A stretch of DNA of 64,000 bases from Piscicola geometra (taxonomy: Eukaryota > Annelida > Clitellata > Hirudinida > Piscicolidae): assembly GCA_943735955.1 (NCBI GenBank), contig OX030965.1:7689806-7753805 (forward strand). Direction: 5' to 3'. Shown here piece after piece: positions 1 to 12,700 of the stretch. The position numbers were made by a program, and so were the translations under genes. The notes under the pieces were generated by a model. The model was not told where the DNA came from, made no database searches, and worked only from the letters and a program-made list of their open reading frames with translations. Position 1 is the first letter of the stretch. Every line of letters begins with the position of its first letter.

Positions 1-30
1 CTTGGTTGTAATGATTAACATGTATCACAG

Positions 31-490
31 CTGCTTCAACTGGAGAGGCTGGAGGACTGGGACAAGGAGAACATGTTGACCTACTTTGTGGCCACCGAGC
101 AAGTCCTCAAGAAGTGAGCGCTACACCAATTATAAACCAATTAGCAGCCATTAACACTAATTGAAAGTATTAATAATGCAATTGTTGACTTTAAATTATT
201 AATTTTTTTATAATTAATTATAAATCCAATTATTAAACGTGACCCCGCCCACACCGCACCATCCTCCAATCAGGTTCTGGTCTAGCTCCCGCATGTACCA
301 ATATTGGCTGGAGAGGGTGGGCGTGTTGAGGGTGTTGTTGGAGGATGATGCTGACCTACATCTTTCAGCCAATCAGAGCACTCGTATGTGGTGGTGATGG
401 TTTTGATGATGATGATAATGATCGAATTATTAGTTTCATTTTCAAAAAAAACTATTTTTGTCGTTCAAACATCACCACCACCATCAAAAC

Positions 491-525
<35 letters not shown>

Positions 526-604
526 ACATCATCATCATCAACATCATCAACATCATCAACATCATCAACATCATCATCATCAACATCATCATCATCATCA
601 TCAA

Positions 605-640
<36 letters not shown>

Positions 641-3600
641 GACAGAAGACTCACCAGAGTTCGTTTGCATGATCAACTCCACACCATTCCTCAGTGACGT
701 CACGAACCTTTACCAGGTCACTTTGTTGTTGTTGATGTTGCGGTTAATTTAATAAATAATTATTTTAAATATAATTAGTTCGCTAGGGGGTCAGTATTTT
801 CTTGCGACTATAAATCTATCAGTATTGATACTCCTTGAATTGACAGATTTCAAGATTTTCACAAATAATTTGCCAAGCACAAACGACCCAACCCGTCCAT
901 ATTTTCCCACTTTTTACTGTCTCTTCCACCCTTCCACCCTTCCATCCCCTCACAAGATTACATTCTCTCTTCTATCACTTTACCCCCTTCCCCCACCATT
1001 CCACTTCCCCTTTATCATTTACCCCCTCCTTCCCATGTACATATTCCTCCACCCTTCTAACCTCCCTCTTCCCCCCTTCCCTCAGGAGTTGACGGTCGCA
1101 TGGGAGTGTTTCAAAACATCGATGGACTTGCAACACCACCCTGAGATGATGTTGTCGCTGCAGCATTGGTCGCAGCTTCAATACCTGCCTGCGCAGCAAG
1201 TGTCCACGTTGGTGGCTGTGTCGCTGTGGTTGTGGCGGTAGTTGTTGTGGTGGTAGTGATAGTTTTTTTTGTTGTGGTGGTTGTGGCTATGGTAGTTTTG
1301 GTATTTAAGTGATTGTGTTGTGTTGTATCAGAAGTAGGCGTGTGGGAGTCAGGTAGTATGCCTGGAAAGGAAAAAGTAATATTTAGAGTTATTGCTCTTA
1401 AATGATCTTTTAACCACTTCCACTGCCACCACTACCACTCACCATCTCTACTACTCAACCACTACACTCAAGCACCACTACCACTCACCACCACTACACT
1501 CAAGCACCACTACCACTCACCACCACTACACTCAAGCACCACTACCACTCACCATCACTACACTCAAGCACCACTACCACTCACCACCACTACACTCAAG
1601 CACCACTCCACTCACCACCACCACTCACCACCACCACTCACCACCACCACTACCACTCACCACCACTACCACTCAAGCACCACCACCACTACCACTCACT
1701 ACCACTACCACTCACCACCACTACCACTCAAGCACCACTACCACTCACCACCACTACCACTCACCACCACTACCACTCAAGCACCACTACCACTCACTAC
1801 CACCACCACTCACCACCACTACCACTCACCACCACTACCACTCAAGCACCACTACCACTCACCACCACTACCACTCACCACCACTACCACTCAAGCACCA
1901 CTACCACTCACTACCACTACCACTCAACCACCACTACCACTCACCACCACTCACCACCACTACCACTCACCACCACTACCACTCACCACCACTACCACTC
2001 ACCACCACTACCACTCACCACCACTACCACTCAAGCACCACTACCACTCACTACCACTACCACTCAACCACCACTACCACTCACCACCACTCACCACCAC
2101 TACCACTCACCACCACTACCACTCACCACCACTACCACTCACCACCACTACCACTCAAGCACCACTACCACTCAACCACCACCACCACCACCACCACTAC
2201 CACTCACCACCACTACCACTCACCACCACTACCACTCAAGCACCACTACCACTCACTACCACCACCACTCAACCACCACTACCACTCACCACCACTCACC
2301 ACCACTACCACTCACCACCACCACCACTCACCACCACTACCACTCACCACCACTGCAGCTTCTGGCGCAAGAGCTTGTGCGTCGAGGAGTTTGACGTGGC
2401 GCAGGAGGTGCAGTCGCTCATCGAGGGAGACTGCGTCATCGACGAGCTGTCAATCAAAATGGTGGTGGTGGGGGAGGGGTGGTGGGAGTAGGGGTGGTGG
2501 GGTAGGGGTGGTGGGAAGGAGGGGTGGTGGGAGGAGGGGTGGTGGGAAGGGGGGTAGTTTTTGTGGGCATGGTAGTAGTAGTACGTATTGTGGGGGTTTG
2601 TTTGTTTGGCGGAGCTTCTTGGGAGTTCCACAAGAGTTTTGTTGAATATTGTTTTGTATTTTATGGCGTTCATTTGTACTGTATACTGATGCACAACGTC
2701 CACAAGACTGCAACGCAAGCATCAGGTGTGGGTGGTGTTGATGATAGTAGTGCTGATTTCTTGCTCCTGCACGTGACTGACCCTCTGATGAGGGAGAAGG
2801 TGGTTGCTCCCTCTTTCAGTCTTCCACTCTTCCACTATGCACGTTTAACTCTTTCACCACTCATCCTCCAATCCCCCACCTTCTCTCATTCTTCAACTCA
2901 TCCATAACTCTTCCATCATTCCTCCACTCCCCCATCACTCCACCACCCCTCCCACCTCACGACACCACAGGTGTTGCAGAATGTAGTGATCCAGCAACAG
3001 CAGACTGCCTCACAGAACATCACTACTGACCGTGGAGCTGTGGTGGGTGTTGTTGATGTTGATATTGTTTTTGTTGGTTTTGTAGTTGTTGTTGGTTCTA
3101 TTTTTAACGTGTTTGTTGTTTTAAAAATATTCAAATTAGCTATTCTAACTTTTTCAAATTACCCACCAACCAAACCTTCTCTTCCAAACCTTCTCTTCCA
3201 AACCTCCTCTTCCAAACCACCCACAACCACACAAACCACAGTTGAAGCGACCAAAGCCACATGAAGCAACCGCGCAAGCCACCACCACTGCAACCACTGG
3301 AGACGCCAGCGATGGAGGCGGGACCGAAGTGGGGGGGTTGACGGTGCAGACGAGCACGCACACGCAGGAGATTACGTCGGAGAACGTGGAGGAGAGGCAG
3401 ACGTTTACGATCTCGTCGGTGGTCGACCCGCTCACTCAGCTGGATGTGTCGTTGGATGAGGCCATCTGCAAGGGTTGGTGTCGTTGTGGTTGTTGTGGTT
3501 GGTGTCGTTGTGGTTGTTGTGGTTGGTGTGGTTGGTGTGGTTGGTGTTGTTGGTGTTGTCGTTGTGGTTGGTGTTGTTGGTGTTTTTGGTGTTGTTGTGG

Positions 3601-3778
3601 TTGGTGTGGTTGGTGTGGTTGGTGTTGTTGGTGTTGTCGTTGTTGTTGGTGTGGTTGGTGTTGTTGGTGTTGTTGGTGTTGTCGTTGTGGTTGTTGTGGT
3701 TGGTGTGGTTGGTGTGGTTGGTGTTTTTAGGGTGGTGGTGTTGTGGTTTGAGCCAATAATTGTACTACTACTTCTACG

Positions 3779-3816
<38 letters not shown>

Positions 3817-6036
3817 GACTACTTCACAGGGATTCTCATACCCGAGAAAGGTGTCTACAAGAACCTAAGTACTGGAGAGAACATTCCTATCCAGGTGATC
3901 ATTATCATCACCATCGTCACCATCATCATCATCATCATCATCATCACCATCATCACCACCATCATCATCACCATCATCACCACCATCAGCAAGCGATGAT
4001 GCAGAACCTCATCAAGGTAAGCATGACGACCAAGAAGGCAACCGCTTCTTCCAAGTCATCCATAGGTGATGATGATGATGATGAATATGTTCTTCGTGGC
4101 GATGATGATGATGATGATGAATATGTTGTTGGTGGCGATGATGATGATGAATATGTTGGTGGCGATGATGATGATGAGTTTGGTGGTGGTGATGATGATT
4201 AAGATAACACAAAAACTTATTTCCCTTGAAAACGTCAGGCTTGGTGACGATAAAGTCCTTGCGGAAAGTAGACAGACCCTACAAAGTGACCTTCGTCAAA
4301 GACACCAAATCGAATAAAAGTCTAGCGCTAGATGAAGCAATCAAGGAAGGGTTGTTCGACCCGAGGAAGGGCCTGGTGTTGGACAGGTGAGGGTGCCGTG
4401 GTGGAACTAAAGCAACTCACTTAGAATATTCTAATTAGATGTTTTAATTAATTAATCGATTAATTGAATTATTTTATACAATATTTATATTAATTTATTA
4501 ATTGTTATATAAATATTAGTTAATTAAATTTATTTTTAACGGATTATTTTCGGCATGACGTATGCCAGGGCGAGCGGCAAGTACATCTCGCTGAAGGAGG
4601 CGGTAGGGAGGGGGGTGGTTGAAGTGGAGTACACCCAGGAGGAGTCAGAGCCCGAGGAGGTGGTCAAGAGGTGGGTCCTTGGTGTGGTGGTTGTAGGGAC
4701 GGGGTGGTGGGATTGTGGGTTCTTGGTGTGGTGGTTGTAGGGATGGGGTTGGTGGGATGGTGGGTTCTTGGTGTGGTTTGAGAGAGGTGGTCAAGAGGTG
4801 GGTTCTTGTTGTGGTAGTTTTAGGGATGGGGGTGGCTGAGACATACCACAGAAAACCACACTGACCACACCACACTGACCACACCACACCAACCACACGG
4901 ACTACACCACACTGACCACACCACACTGACCACACCACACTGACCACACCACACCGACTACACCACACCACACTGACTACACCACACTGACCACACCACA
5001 CCGACCACACTACACCACACTGACTACACCACACCGACCACACCACACCACACTGACTACACCACACCGACCACACCACACTGACTACACTACACTGACC
5101 ACACCACACCACACTGACTACACCACACCGACCACACCACACACAGGTATGCAGTCAGGGCGGTGGTTGACAGACAAAAGAAGCAGACGATCATCCTGAG
5201 GGAAGCCATCAGCCAAGGAATCATCAACAAGTCTGCCATTTCTTATCTATAATTTATTAATCTTTTATACTTTATATATATTAAAAAATCGTTTTTTATT
5301 TGTAATTTAGATTATTCTTTTATTTAATATTTAATCATAATTATTATTGTGTTAAATTGAATATTCTCAAAGGGAGACTGGAGACTACACTGACAACGTG
5401 ACAGGAGAGAAGATGAACATGGGTCTGATTGGAAAGATAATAAAAAATAATATATTTAAATAATGAGTAAATATAGCTATCAATACAAAAAAATTTAACA
5501 GTTTGACCATCTCACCATTCCACTACCACTACAACCACCACAACCAACACTTTATCACCCCCATTCCACCACCACTACAACCACCACAACCAACCACTAC
5601 AATCACCACCACTACAACCACCACAACCAAAACACTACAACCATCACAACTAACACTACCACCAGCATTCCACCACAACTAACACTACCACCACCATTCC
5701 ATCACAACTAACACTACCACCAGCATTCCACCACAACTAACTATACCACCACCAACACTACCACCACCACCATTCCACCACAACTAACTCTACCACCACC
5801 AACACTACCACCACCACCATTCCACCACAACTAACAGTACCACCACCAAAACCACAGGAGAGGCGATGGCAAGAGGCTTCGTGAAGGCGAGGCAGCTGGG
5901 GGAAGAGGAGGAGGAGGAGTGGAGGCACTTGGACACTCACAACCAGATCCTCGTGGACCGCACCAAGTCCATCCGAAAGAAAGTCGTCCAACCACTGGCC
6001 GCCATCAACGCCTTCAAGATAGGCAGTCGGAAATGA
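31..6036 (+). CDS. Plakin-repeat cytolinker (plectin/spectraplakin-like), 3' part
   Basis: This is probably a cytolinker that ties intermediate filaments or other cytoskeleton to junctions. The 5' end lies outside the window. Proposed exons: 31-113, 274-383, 646-716, 1086-1225, 2359-2461, 2971-3039, 3242-3473, 3830-3894, 3990-4065, 4239-4386, 4569-4670, 5147-5230, 5373-5422, 5858-6036; all junctions keep phase. The downstream exons encode plakin-repeat-like units: VSLDEAICKG, then SLALDEAIKEGLFDPRKG with ISLKEAVGRGVVEVEY, then IILREAISQGI and NMGEAMARGFV. These match the plakin pattern of a Phe-Asp-Pro turn, a Thr/Ser-Gly-Lys turn and an xxEAxxxGxx helix. The early exons (LEDWDKENMLTYF and WLERVGVLRVLLEDD) look helical and may be the end of a plakin or spectrin-type domain; I am less sure of that. 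Almost every intron carries a simple-sequence array. Which plakin subfamily is unclear. Confidence 0.7.
491..640. repeat. (CAT)n/(ATC)n microsatellite in plakin intron
   Basis: About 150 bp of near-pure CAT trinucleotide with scattered CAA interruptions. It ends only a few bases before the acceptor of the exon at 646. Confidence 0.9.
1414..2357. repeat. CCACTACCACTCA minisatellite, intron of plakin gene
   Basis: About 940 bp made almost only of CCACTA, CCACTCA and AAGCAC blocks in a higher-order pattern, with almost no G on the + strand. It fills the intron up to the acceptor at 2358. The long reading frames it gives (His/Pro/Thr/Ser repeats) are an artefact of the repeat. Confidence 0.9.
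3474..3728. repeat. GTTGTGGTTGGT minisatellite in plakin intron
   Basis: A G/T-only array of GGTTGT, GGTGTT and GTCGTT blocks that begins directly at the donor site of exon 3242-3473. Trp/Cys-rich reading frames across it are not genes. Confidence 0.85.
3768..4200. repeat. Three trinucleotide arrays around small plakin exons
   Basis: (ACT)n at about 3768-3818, (CAT)n at about 3897-3986 and (GAT)n at about 4066-4200 surround the short exons 3830-3894 and 3990-4065. The GAT array starts at the donor after 4065. Confidence 0.85.
4848..5140. repeat. ACACCACACTGACC minisatellite in plakin intron
   Basis: Repeated CCACACCACACTGAC / TACACCACACCGAC units run up to the acceptor at 5146. The minus-strand reading frame over it is an artefact. 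Confidence 0.85.
5510..5850. repeat. AACTAACACTACCACCA minisatellite in plakin intron
   Basis: An imperfect array of CACCATTCCACCACAACTAA and CACTACCACCA units lies just 5' of the last plakin exon (5858). Confidence 0.85.
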
Positions 6037-6704
6037 GGGGAGGTGGTTGAGGGGAGAGATGGTGAATGGGGGGGGGCCGTGAGATTGAGAGGGGGGAAGA
6101 AGGAAAGTGTGGCAAGAAGATTTTACAATGTTTTTGCTTTTGTCTTTAAAATAGCTTCTACAACACCTTAGCAACACCTCAGCAAGCTAGGTGTATCTTA
6201 ACATCCAACAGCAGTTCTAAGGATTTAATTGCTTCCATGCGCTCCATGCCTTCCTTAACAGATGATATTACGAATTAATAAAAGCTAAGCCTCTTTCTAT
6301 TAAATAAATTAAGAAAAAAGTAATTTATATCCAAATCAGCTGCACGAAAGGTAAGTGAACTTTGACATTTACAATGGCATCAAATAAAAATATTTTTTAA
6401 ATTTTCTTTTTCAAGTTAGATTGACAACGCAAGCACACACACACCTTCCCTCTACCACTCGCTGGCGACACGATCGCGTGATGAATTCTATTGTTTTATT
6501 TTTTCTGTTATTATTGATATAATTGTTGTTGTTGTTGTTGTTGTTATATAATTCTACCCTGGGATAATTGCAAACGCCTCAATGGGCTGAGGGTGCGTTC
6601 ATTAACAACAACAACAAGAATAATAATAATCTTTATTAATTAATTATATACATCCAAGTCATTAGCCATGTCGTTCATTCGAGGAGACATGCTCTGAAGC
6701 CAGG
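6037..6704. other. Spacer or 3' UTR after plakin stop
   Basis: AT-rich sequence with a possible AATAAA polyadenylation signal near 6275, a (TTG)n run near 6520-6545 and a (CAA)n run near 6605. No further gene is seen. The AATAAA supports an end at 6036, but splicing from within the last exon to 6715 is also in phase. Confidence 0.5.
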
Positions 6705-9277
6705 ATGCATGCAGGCAGAAGCTTGAAGGAAGTGGCAGACGAGGAGTGGAAGAGAGGTGGGAAAAGTCCCTTGCTTCTGAAGGTTGTTTCGAACGAGTTC
6801 AACGGAGATGATGGGAGGAGGGTCGATGGGAAGGTAAGGAAAAGCAATGTGAAGGAAAAGGATGGTCTTGGAGTTACTGCAGGAAGTCATGGGAGGTGTG
6901 GAGGAAAGAAACACACGCCGAAGAAGTTTGTCGCCATTACAAACGCCTTCAAATGCGGTTTGATGCAGAAGTTGAAGACGAAGAAAGTCAACAACTCCAT
7001 CAAAAAGAGTCTCAATGTGGATGCAATAGAGGACATTTTAAGGGAAGAAATATCAATCTTGCGGTATTTTGAAAGAGGAAGTGTGTTGTCGTTGTGGTCT
7101 GTTACCACGGTTGATACGTTGCTAGGAGAGGTTGTCAGGGTGGATGGAAGGAGGGGAGTGGTGGAGGGGGCAGTGAAGTGTCTTGTTCCAGAGACGTTCG
7201 GAGGCTTCTTTCAAGTTCTATCACAGGTTTGTTAACTATTGGTTCATTTATCCAAATATCTATTTATCCATCCATCTATCGATTAATCCATCCGTCTACC
7301 CATCAATTTAATCATCCATCCATCCATCTCTCAGAACGGTAGATCAGTATCACCATGGCAACATCCCATCAGACGATCCCAACTCCTGGGTAGGGCATTC
7401 ATCGCCACCACTCCAATGAGGGTGGTGAGGAGGAGGAGGGAGGTGAGGGAAATAAGGGAGGAGAGGGGGATGAGGGAGGTGAGAGAAGGAGGAGGTGGAG
7501 GGAATGATGGAAAGCTTGGTGGTGGAGAGGCGGGAAAGAAGATTTGTTCTGGTAGCAGAAGTGATTGCGGTGAAAGCAGCAGTAGTAATCATAACAGCAA
7601 CAACAACAACATTAACATTGACAACAGCAACAAAAGCAACACTGACGACAACAATAACAACAATATGATAGAAGAAAAAATAGAAACAAAAATGTTGAGA
7701 AGGGGTGAGGAGGTGGTTGTTGTGGATGTGAAGAGGTGGGAAGGGATGCACTTGATGGTTTGTGAGAGAAAAAACGTTGCTGATGATGATAATGATTATA
7801 GAAAAACAACGAAAACAAAAACTGCTCCAACTACTACTATCTCTTCCAGCCCCTCCCATTCATCTCCATCTTCTTCATCACTCACAAATGCTTGCTCGTT
7901 CTTGTTGTCTGTTCGTCAGCTGAAGCATCTCCTGCCCATCATCCCACTGCCCTTGACCTCAAGGACCTGCAAACCCCGCTATCACTATCATAACCACCAC
8001 TCCAACTCCAGTCACTCTGAACACCACATCAACAACAACCACCGCAACTACGACCACAACAGCCACCACAACCACAACAGCCACAACCATCACAACCACC
8101 ACAGCCACAACCGCCACCACCACAGCCACAACCGCCACCACCACAACCACCACAACCACTACAACCACCACAGCTACCGCCACTACAGCAACAACTTCAT
8201 CGGGGCATACTCCTTCAGCTCTCTCGTCCACCATTGCCACTTCCCTATCATCGCTAGAATGTACACTCTGGTTAGTCATTATAACGATGCTGAGGGCAGT
8301 CATGATTATGATGAGATCAATATTACTAATAAAAATAAAAATGATAGAAATAAAAATATTAATAATAAAAAGAATAATAATGATGGTGATGATGATGATG
8401 CTCCACTGATATTGAAACTGCATGGGCACTTCAAAAGGAAGCTTTATAATCTTACCCTCACAAACCACGAGAGCAAGAATGGTGATGATGATGATAATGA
8501 TAGTCGTGATGGTCATGAAGACGATGATGATGATGATGATAGTCGTGATGGTCATGAAGACGATGATGATGATGATGATAGTCGTGATGGTCATGAAGAC
8601 GATGATGATGATGATGATAGTCGTGATGGTCATGAAGACGATGATGATGATAGTCTTGACGGTGATGAGGATGATCGAGGTTACATTGATGATGAAAAAA
8701 CACTATTTTCAATCACAAGTGATAAAGATCTGCAACATCCTCATCCTCCTAATTATCATTTTCAGTATCATCATCATCACCCTCATCATCACCAGCTTCA
8801 TCATCATCACCCTCATCATCATCACCCTCATCATCATCACCCTCATCATCATCACCCTCATCATCATCAGCATCAGCAACAACGCCCCATCAACTGCACA
8901 CTAAGTGATGTTCTATGCGACCACATCTACGTCACACACTACACTAGGCCACTGCACAGACAGTCACCACCGCTACCACCACCACAGAGTCTATTTATAG
9001 GACAAGCCAGAAGCAGGGATGTGCTATTCCTAGAGGACACTGTGGTGAAGGTGGGGAAGGAGAGAGTTGCATACGTGGATTGGAATTGTTTGAGGACGAG
9101 AGGTGAGAAGGAGGAGGAGGAGGAAGATAATGGTGGTGATGGTGCTAATGGTGCTGATGATGATAAAGGTGATGTTGGTCAAGCTTTTAGACGAAAAAAA
9201 CAATCTGCAATAGAGCAAGTGCTCATTTTCACTAAAGAAATTATTGAGAGAATCATCAACGATGGTGGTGATGGTGG

Positions 9278-9308
<31 letters not shown>

Positions 9309-9419
9309 AACAATAATAATATAAATAATAATAATAATGTTGATGACCTGATTCGTGAGACGGATCGAATTTACGTGCACACGAGGTACGGAGTGGCAGC
9401 TGAAGGAAAATCAAAATGA
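6705..9419 (+). CDS. Unrecognised low-complexity protein, or plakin C-terminal extension
   Basis: Two exons, 6705-7226 and 7335-9419, join in phase to give 868 residues from the ATG at 6705 to TGA. Exon 1 is Lys-rich with a more ordered segment (ITNAFKCGLMQKL; VDTLLGEVVRVDGRRG). Exon 2 is a 2 kb open frame through many microsatellites, giving tracts of Asn, His, Asp and His/Pro plus a repeated 13-residue unit built on DSRDGHED at about 8500-8645. Non-repetitive islands (DVLFLEDTVVKVGKERVAYV; LIRETDRIYVHTRYGV) lie between the tracts. NAFKCG resembles NAFKIG at the plakin C-terminus, and a donor within the last plakin exon could join 6715 in frame, so this may be one gene. No domain is recognised. 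An AATAAA follows near 9434. Confidence 0.5.
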
Positions 9420-9744
9420 GAAAATCAAAAAAAATAAATGAATGAAAGTGTTGATTGCAGACGTTCAATGGAGTGGTGCTACTGACCTGGTTGCTCCTTT
9501 TTTTTTCATTTGGTCTTAGTTTTCATGAGACGTTTTTGAATTTGTAAGCCAAGAGAGAATTTTATTCAACTGCTGAAAAGAAGAAGTTCTAATCAAATTC
9601 AACTTTCTGAAGCTTTAAAGTAGTCAAATCAGGTGAGCGAGTGTCGAAAAATAAATAAGTTTGAGAAAAAAAAACTTCAAAAAAGAATGAAGAACAATTA
9701 TGATACAATTAAAGTTTGCAAAAATAGTTTAAATAATTTATAAA
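9420..9744. other. Convergent intergenic spacer
   Basis: About 325 bp between the stop codons of the + strand gene ending at 9419 and the - strand RhoGAP ending at 9745. AT-rich; it should hold both 3' UTRs. Confidence 0.5.
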
Positions 9745-12700
9745 TCATATTTGAACGAATACGTCGTAACAGAAGGTGATGAGGAACTCCACGAGGGAGG
9801 TCTGTTTGGGCAGTTCCAGCGGGAAAGCGTCCTTGCTGTTCTTCTCTTGGCTGCTGCTACTCGTTGCTTTTACATTTTCATTTGTTGCTTTTAAATTGTT
9901 ATTTGTTGCTTTTAAATTGTTATTTGTTGCTTTTAAATTGTTATTTGTTGCTTTTAAATTGTTATTTGTTGTATTTAAATTGTCATTCGTTTTGTTTCTA
10001 CTATTGTGGTCCCAACGATAGAAAGAGTCGTTATTCCACATGAGCGTTGGTCCGAAAATAAGGGACAAATTCTTGGCAGACATTTTATTTTCGTCTGCTT
10101 TTTCGACCACTCTGTAGAAACACGAAGCAAAAAGAATTTTAAATAAATTATATATAAATGAATCTTCAACAAAATCGTGTAAAATTACTTGAATATAATT
10201 CCCCAAAATAATTATAAACCAATAAAATATTTATTTTCTATATATAATAAGAAATAAAAAGCGCGCAACTTGTTGAGGTGCAGGAAGAGGGCCTCGAGGG
10301 TGGCTCGGTGGATGGCGGGCAGGCTGTTCATGACGTCACGAGCGTGTTGTGTCTTCGACGCTGTATCCGTGAAGCCTGCAGATTGTATCATCATCATCAT
10401 CATCCTAAACACCTTTATCATCATCATCATCATCATCATCATCATCGCCATTATTCCCAGCATCATCATCATCAGCACCACCTCTGAAGCAGGCGAGTAG
10501 TGAGGTCATGAGGGGGGGCGAGATGATTGGTTGTTGAAGTTCTCTGAAGTAGAGTTTCAGCAGGCCGGTGAGTGTGTGCACGTCGGTGCAAGGAATGAAG
10601 TGGAGCGTGTCTGTGTGAATGGCGTGTGGTGGTGATGGTCCAATGGATGTGTGAGTTGATCGCTGGTGACGTATGTGCTTGTATTTATGTGTGTGTGTGT
10701 GTGTGCTTGTATGTTTGTTTATGTGTGTGTGTGTGCTTGTATGTTTGTTTATGTGTGTGTATGTATGTATGTGTGCAGTATTACCTTGGTTGATGTGGAT
10801 GCGCAGGGCTTGCATCTGGAGGATGCTGGCACTCTTCCTGTACAAGCCCACTTCTGACAAGCCTGTTACATTTATGTTTAATAGATATTTTAATTTATAA
10901 TTTTAATATTTATAAGAAATTATTTAACGTGAAATAAGTTTAATTTGTTTCAACTTTAAAGATATTAAATTAATAAATGTTTTTAAAAATTTCGTCTGAT
11001 TCCACGCATAATCATCGTCAAGATGCACTCACCCCTCGCCTCAACCTCTCTCATGATCTGCAGCAGGAACATCGGCACTCTTTCTCCCCCTACACATCCC
11101 ACCTCCAAACGACTGCCGAAGATCGGATCTGAAAGGAAGGAAAAAGACAAAACGGACTGTATTATTGGAACTGACATTTTCGCCCTTGAACTATTGTGTT
11201 TTGTGACATGGCATTCTCAAAAGATTATTTAAAAATAGAATTTAAAGATTTTATTGTATTTGAATTATGACCCATATTTTAAAAAAGAAATATTATTATT
11301 ATTAGTTAATAAAGTAATTAATTTGTTTAAAGTCGGATTCTTGAAGGACCTTTGTAAATGCCCTTCACTAGCAGCTCCGTCTTGGCGACTCTTTTCTTCA
11401 AAAAGTGCATCAGTTTGTCTTTCCTTGCATGCATGCCTTTTTTATCTTTGGCATGCGTGGTTGGATGTGGCTAGTGTGGTTGGTTGCATGGTGTTTGTGG
11501 TTAATGTGGTGAGTGTGGTTGGTTGCATGGTGTTTGTGGTTGCTTGTGGTGAGTGTGGTCAGTTATTGTAGTAGTTAGTGTGAAAAGTGTGGTTGGTGTG
11601 GTTTGTGAGGTTATGCAGTAGTGGTTGCAGCAACAGAGAAGTCAGAAGCTACCTACCTGCTGGCGACTTCAGTGGAGTGGTGGCTGCATAAAGACTGGAG
11701 GATCTGGAGCTCTGGCGAGTATTTAATTTTTATCAGTGTTGTTGTCGTTGCATTCACGAGATAATAATTCTAATTTAAAAGTGATAACCAATTATATATT
11801 CAATAATTCATGCAATTATATATACCACCACCATGCCACAACCACTTAACCAACACTACCACCACCAACGAGCAGTCGCAGCTGCCTGACGAAGTGTTCT
11901 TTCCAGCTGAGAGCGGAGGCTCGACTCCTGAAGGAGAAGCTGTGGCTGATGCCGTTACTGCAGTGCAGCTGTGGTGGTGGTGGTGGAGAAAGAATGGATG
12001 GGTAGTGGAGTAGTGGTAGAAAGAGAGAGGGGTGGTTTTTAGTTGCGTGTGTGCAGTTTTAGAGTCATCAAGATCTCTCATGGATCATTCCATCCATCAT
12101 TCTATCCATCTTCCCATCCATCATCCCATCCATCATTCCATCCATCTTCCCATCCATCCTTCCATCCATCATCCCATCCATCTTCTCATCCATCATTCCA
12201 TCCATCATCCCATCCATCATTCCATCCATCATCCCATCCATCATTCCATCTATCATCCCATCCATCATTCCATCCATAATTCTATCCATCATCCCATCCA
12301 CCACTCCATCCATCAATCCATCCATCATTCCATCCATCATTCCATCCATCATTCCATCCATCATCCCATCCATTAATCCATCCATCATCATATCCATCTT
12401 CCCATCCATCAATCCATCCATCATTCCATCCATCTTCCCATCCATCATTCCATCCATCATCCCATCCATCATCCCATCCATCATCCCATCCATCATTCCA
12501 TCCATCATTCCATCCATCATTCCATCCATCATTCCATCCATCATCCCATCCATCAATCCATCCATCATTCCATCCATCTTCCCATCCATCATTCCATCCA
12601 TCATCCCATCCATCTGGCCACCTTCAAAATGGTCTGCACGGGGGACTTGTGGAGCATCTGCAGCACAGCATCCTTCAGGAAGACGCTCTCCAGCGGGAGC

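Noticed and set aside
1392..2645. 417-residue His/Thr/Pro frame
   Set aside because: It is a minisatellite read-through; only its end overlaps a real plakin exon, which uses another frame.
12032..12613. Minus-strand Met-Asp-Gly repeat protein
   Set aside because: It is the ATCC tetranucleotide array inside a RhoGAP intron whose flanking exons join in phase.
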